Shown here one piece after another: positions 61,968 through 64,000 of a stretch of DNA of 64,000 nucleotides. The notes below the pieces were generated by a model that was not told the origin of the DNA, made no database searches, and worked only from the letters and a program-made list of their open reading frames with translations. Made by a program: the position numbers and the translations under genes. Source of the DNA: Xiphophorus maculatus (taxonomy: Eukaryota > Chordata > Actinopteri > Cyprinodontiformes > Poeciliidae); contig NC_036456.1 in assembly GCF_002775205.1 (NCBI RefSeq), forward strand, positions 19,861,976 through 19,925,975. The letters are read 5' to 3'. The first letter of the stretch is position 1; each line of letters starts with the position of its first letter.

Positions 61968-63418
61968 AATTGACAAAGTCAAAAAGTCGACAAGAAGGCA
62001 GAAGATGTAGACGTGGTGATCACAAGAGATGACATCAAAAAGACGGACTCCAGGAAACTTTAAAAATGCCAAGAACTCAAAGGAAATAAAGTATTTGTGG
62101 AAAGTTTTAAAGTTTTCTGTCCATCAGAAGACAGTTCAAGGAACAGCTAAGGTACTGTCTGAAGCTGTCAAGCTCCAAAGACCTGAGCTTGAAAGTGAAA
62201 CTGACCAAGTAGAAAGGGAAAGTGACAAATTGAAATATGTTATGTCACGTTATTAGTTACGGTAACTGATGACCATTAAAGAATCCCATAAAATCGGTTA
62301 TCTCATGAAACGTAACTGGCACAGATGTTAGCTCATGAGGCTAGCATTTTTAGCCTCTGGTGCCCATACTTTACAAATTATGTAACTTGTAAACCAATAG
62401 CTGCAATCTATATGTACCAAATTAGGACAAAGTTGACCCATTAAGTTTTCCATGAGTCTTTGTTTATGACTTGTACCTTTTGCAAGAGATACTTGCAGAT
62501 GTCACTCCTGTATAACTGATCATTTGTCCTACAAAGCTAAACGCTTGCATTGCCCTGCTTCAAGTCGTCCACCTCTCTAGACAATATTTCCTGTCCTTGT
62601 ATAATCTAGTTCAAATAAATTATTTTATGAACATACACAGAAAATATTAACCCATTTATTTAAGCTGTTACCCTGCTTTGATTAGTTGCTAGCTTGACTC
62701 TCCAATGAGAATCCCCCAAAACAGAGATCACTGTGACTGCTGAGTGCTCAAAGTAAGAATTGACTAAACATATCTACTACACATATCACTTAAATTTATA
62801 TAAAAGTAATATATATACTTTTACCAATACTGACAGAGCTGCTGAAGGAGCAGGCTTTCACAAACAGAAGCAAAAGGATTTTTGTAGGTGTCAGAATTTT
62901 CCCCAGAAATGCAAATACTGCATACCAGAAGGGAATTTCTAAGGCGGCAACCTGTAAAGTCAGCATGAAGGAATGACTCAGCATGATATGGCAATTCCTT
63001 AAAAAAAAAAAAACATGTGATGCCTTAGATTATGAACAGAAACATAAATACAAAGACACTGGAGGAAGAGCCTTGTTTAGGTCTCATTTCCCTCCAGACT
63101 CATTAGTCAGACTGACATGCTTCTTCAAACTAACTAAAGATAAAAGTAAATTGTAACATCCACTCATGTCTGACCACATTTTGATGAATTTATGATAAAG
63201 ACTTAAGTCTGTCCAGTGGGCTCACAGCCTTGGTCCCCTGTGCCACATCCTGAATGAACTTAGTCACAGGAGCAAGGACATATGACGCAAAAAGCATAAT
63301 AAAAAGAACAAACTATTTTTCCAAGCCATAACAAGTCAAAATAAGTTCCCAGGCTGTTGAGCATCTGACAGGAAAGAACTAAAATTTAAAGTTAGATATG
63401 TGTTATACATTGGGCTAT

Positions 63419-64000
63419 GAAAAAATGCTTCCCTACTCATATTACTCCTGTTTTTGCTTTTTTATTTTGTTGCATCTAAGTGTTTCAGACAATCAAATCC
63501 TTTTTTACCAATCAGACCATCAAGTAAATCTTATTATCAGTCAATATAACCTGACTACGCAGTTTTCAAATTAGGTTTTCATTGCCCTAAACCAACCTGA
63601 CTTTATGTGGAAAGGTAATCGTGTTCTTATTAAATTATGAATTAGCTATGATTCACCACATCCTGGTTACTGCCAGCAATGTAGAACGAAGAAATCACTA
63701 AGAAGAGAGCTTGTCTGACAATATGAATTAGTCTAAAAGAACAAATAAAGCAACAACCTAAAGAAATTCCTGAACAGATGAAAATCAAAGTCACTGACGC
63801 CTATCAGTCTGGAAAGGATAACAAAACCGTTTCTGAGGCAATCACATCACAGTGAGAGCCAATATCAGCGGTGAAGCTTTGCAGTAGTGGCTGGTTGACC
63901 AAAATTACTGCAAGAGTACTTCAGTGATTCACCAAAGTCGTTACTAAAAAGTTCACAACAACATTTAAAGCACCAAAATTCAACAACTAGAGGGTGATTT
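63419..64000 (+). mobile_element. Degenerate Tc1-like transposon, cut by the window edge
   Basis: The block begins TGAAAAAATGCTTCCCTACTC with GTTTCAGACAATCAAA and later ATTGCCCTAAACCAACCTG, matching the 5' non-coding part of a Tc1-like family abundant in fish. From about 63780 it follows the N-terminal transposase region: YQSGKDNKTVSEAI (helix-turn-helix start), then LTKIT and a TKKFTTT-like stretch. Stop codons and frame changes show that it is inactive. The rest lies past 64000. Confidence 0.7.

Larger units (their letters stand above)
60898..63418. other. Intergenic region upstream of epo
   Basis: No gene recognised. It should contain epo exon 1 and the promoter unless these lie beyond the window. 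It holds a MITE (61425-61630), a near-perfect palindrome with a following tandem repeat (61892-61967), and an AT-rich remainder. A 75-codon Lys/Glu-rich frame at 62029-62256 has no recognised relative. Confidence 0.5.

Noticed and set aside
62029-62256. 75-codon Lys/Glu-rich plus-strand frame upstream of epo
   Set aside because: A-rich composition, no recognised domain and no splice context; it could not be supported as a gene.

Overview
The window is nuclear DNA of a bony fish, most likely a percomorph teleost. It has spliced genes with GT-AG introns, Tc1-like and palindromic fish transposons, and an erythropoietin gene that reads like the pufferfish protein. All coordinates and exon joins below were worked out by reading frame, splice site and remembered family sequence; nothing was aligned by program. 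Layout, left to right: the first 7 kb carry the 5' half of wrap53 (telomerase Cajal body protein 1) on the minus strand, with the rest of the gene lying off the left edge. From 7 to 14.8 kb there is mostly non-coding sequence, including a likely 3' UTR, one palindromic transposon and one unproven pair of possible exons. From 14.9 to about 40.95 kb gigyf1 runs on the minus strand. Its 23 coding exons join to 3141 nt with phase kept throughout and encode about 1046 residues, including the 4EHP-binding motif, the DDX6-binding segment and the GYF domain. Its long first intron (33.7-40.7 kb) holds transposon remains. From 43.3 to 44.2 kb lies a broken perforin-1-like fragment on the minus strand. 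From 46.1 to 53.0 kb there is a tandem array of three two-exon secreted ENDOD1-like genes on the plus strand. All three have lost the histidine of the nuclease DRGH motif. From 53.6 to 56.0 kb ufsp1 (minus) and pop7 (plus) sit head to head over a shared promoter. From 58.0 to 60.8 kb epo lies on the minus strand, with its first coding exon not located. The right end is intergenic with two transposon copies. How the genes relate: the gigyf1-pop7-epo order matches the human 7q22 block, so this is conserved synteny, not an operon-like unit. gigyf1 (translation repression with 4EHP), pop7 (RNase P/MRP), wrap53 (telomerase and scaRNA trafficking) and ufsp1 (UFM1 processing) are housekeeping genes, and epo is a hormone gene. 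The lineage-specific part is the 43-53 kb insert, where an ENDOD1-like array and a dead perforin copy lie inside the block. The most interesting candidates for follow-up are the putative pseudonuclease array, a duplicated splice acceptor in gigyf1, and a spliced upstream ORF before wrap53.
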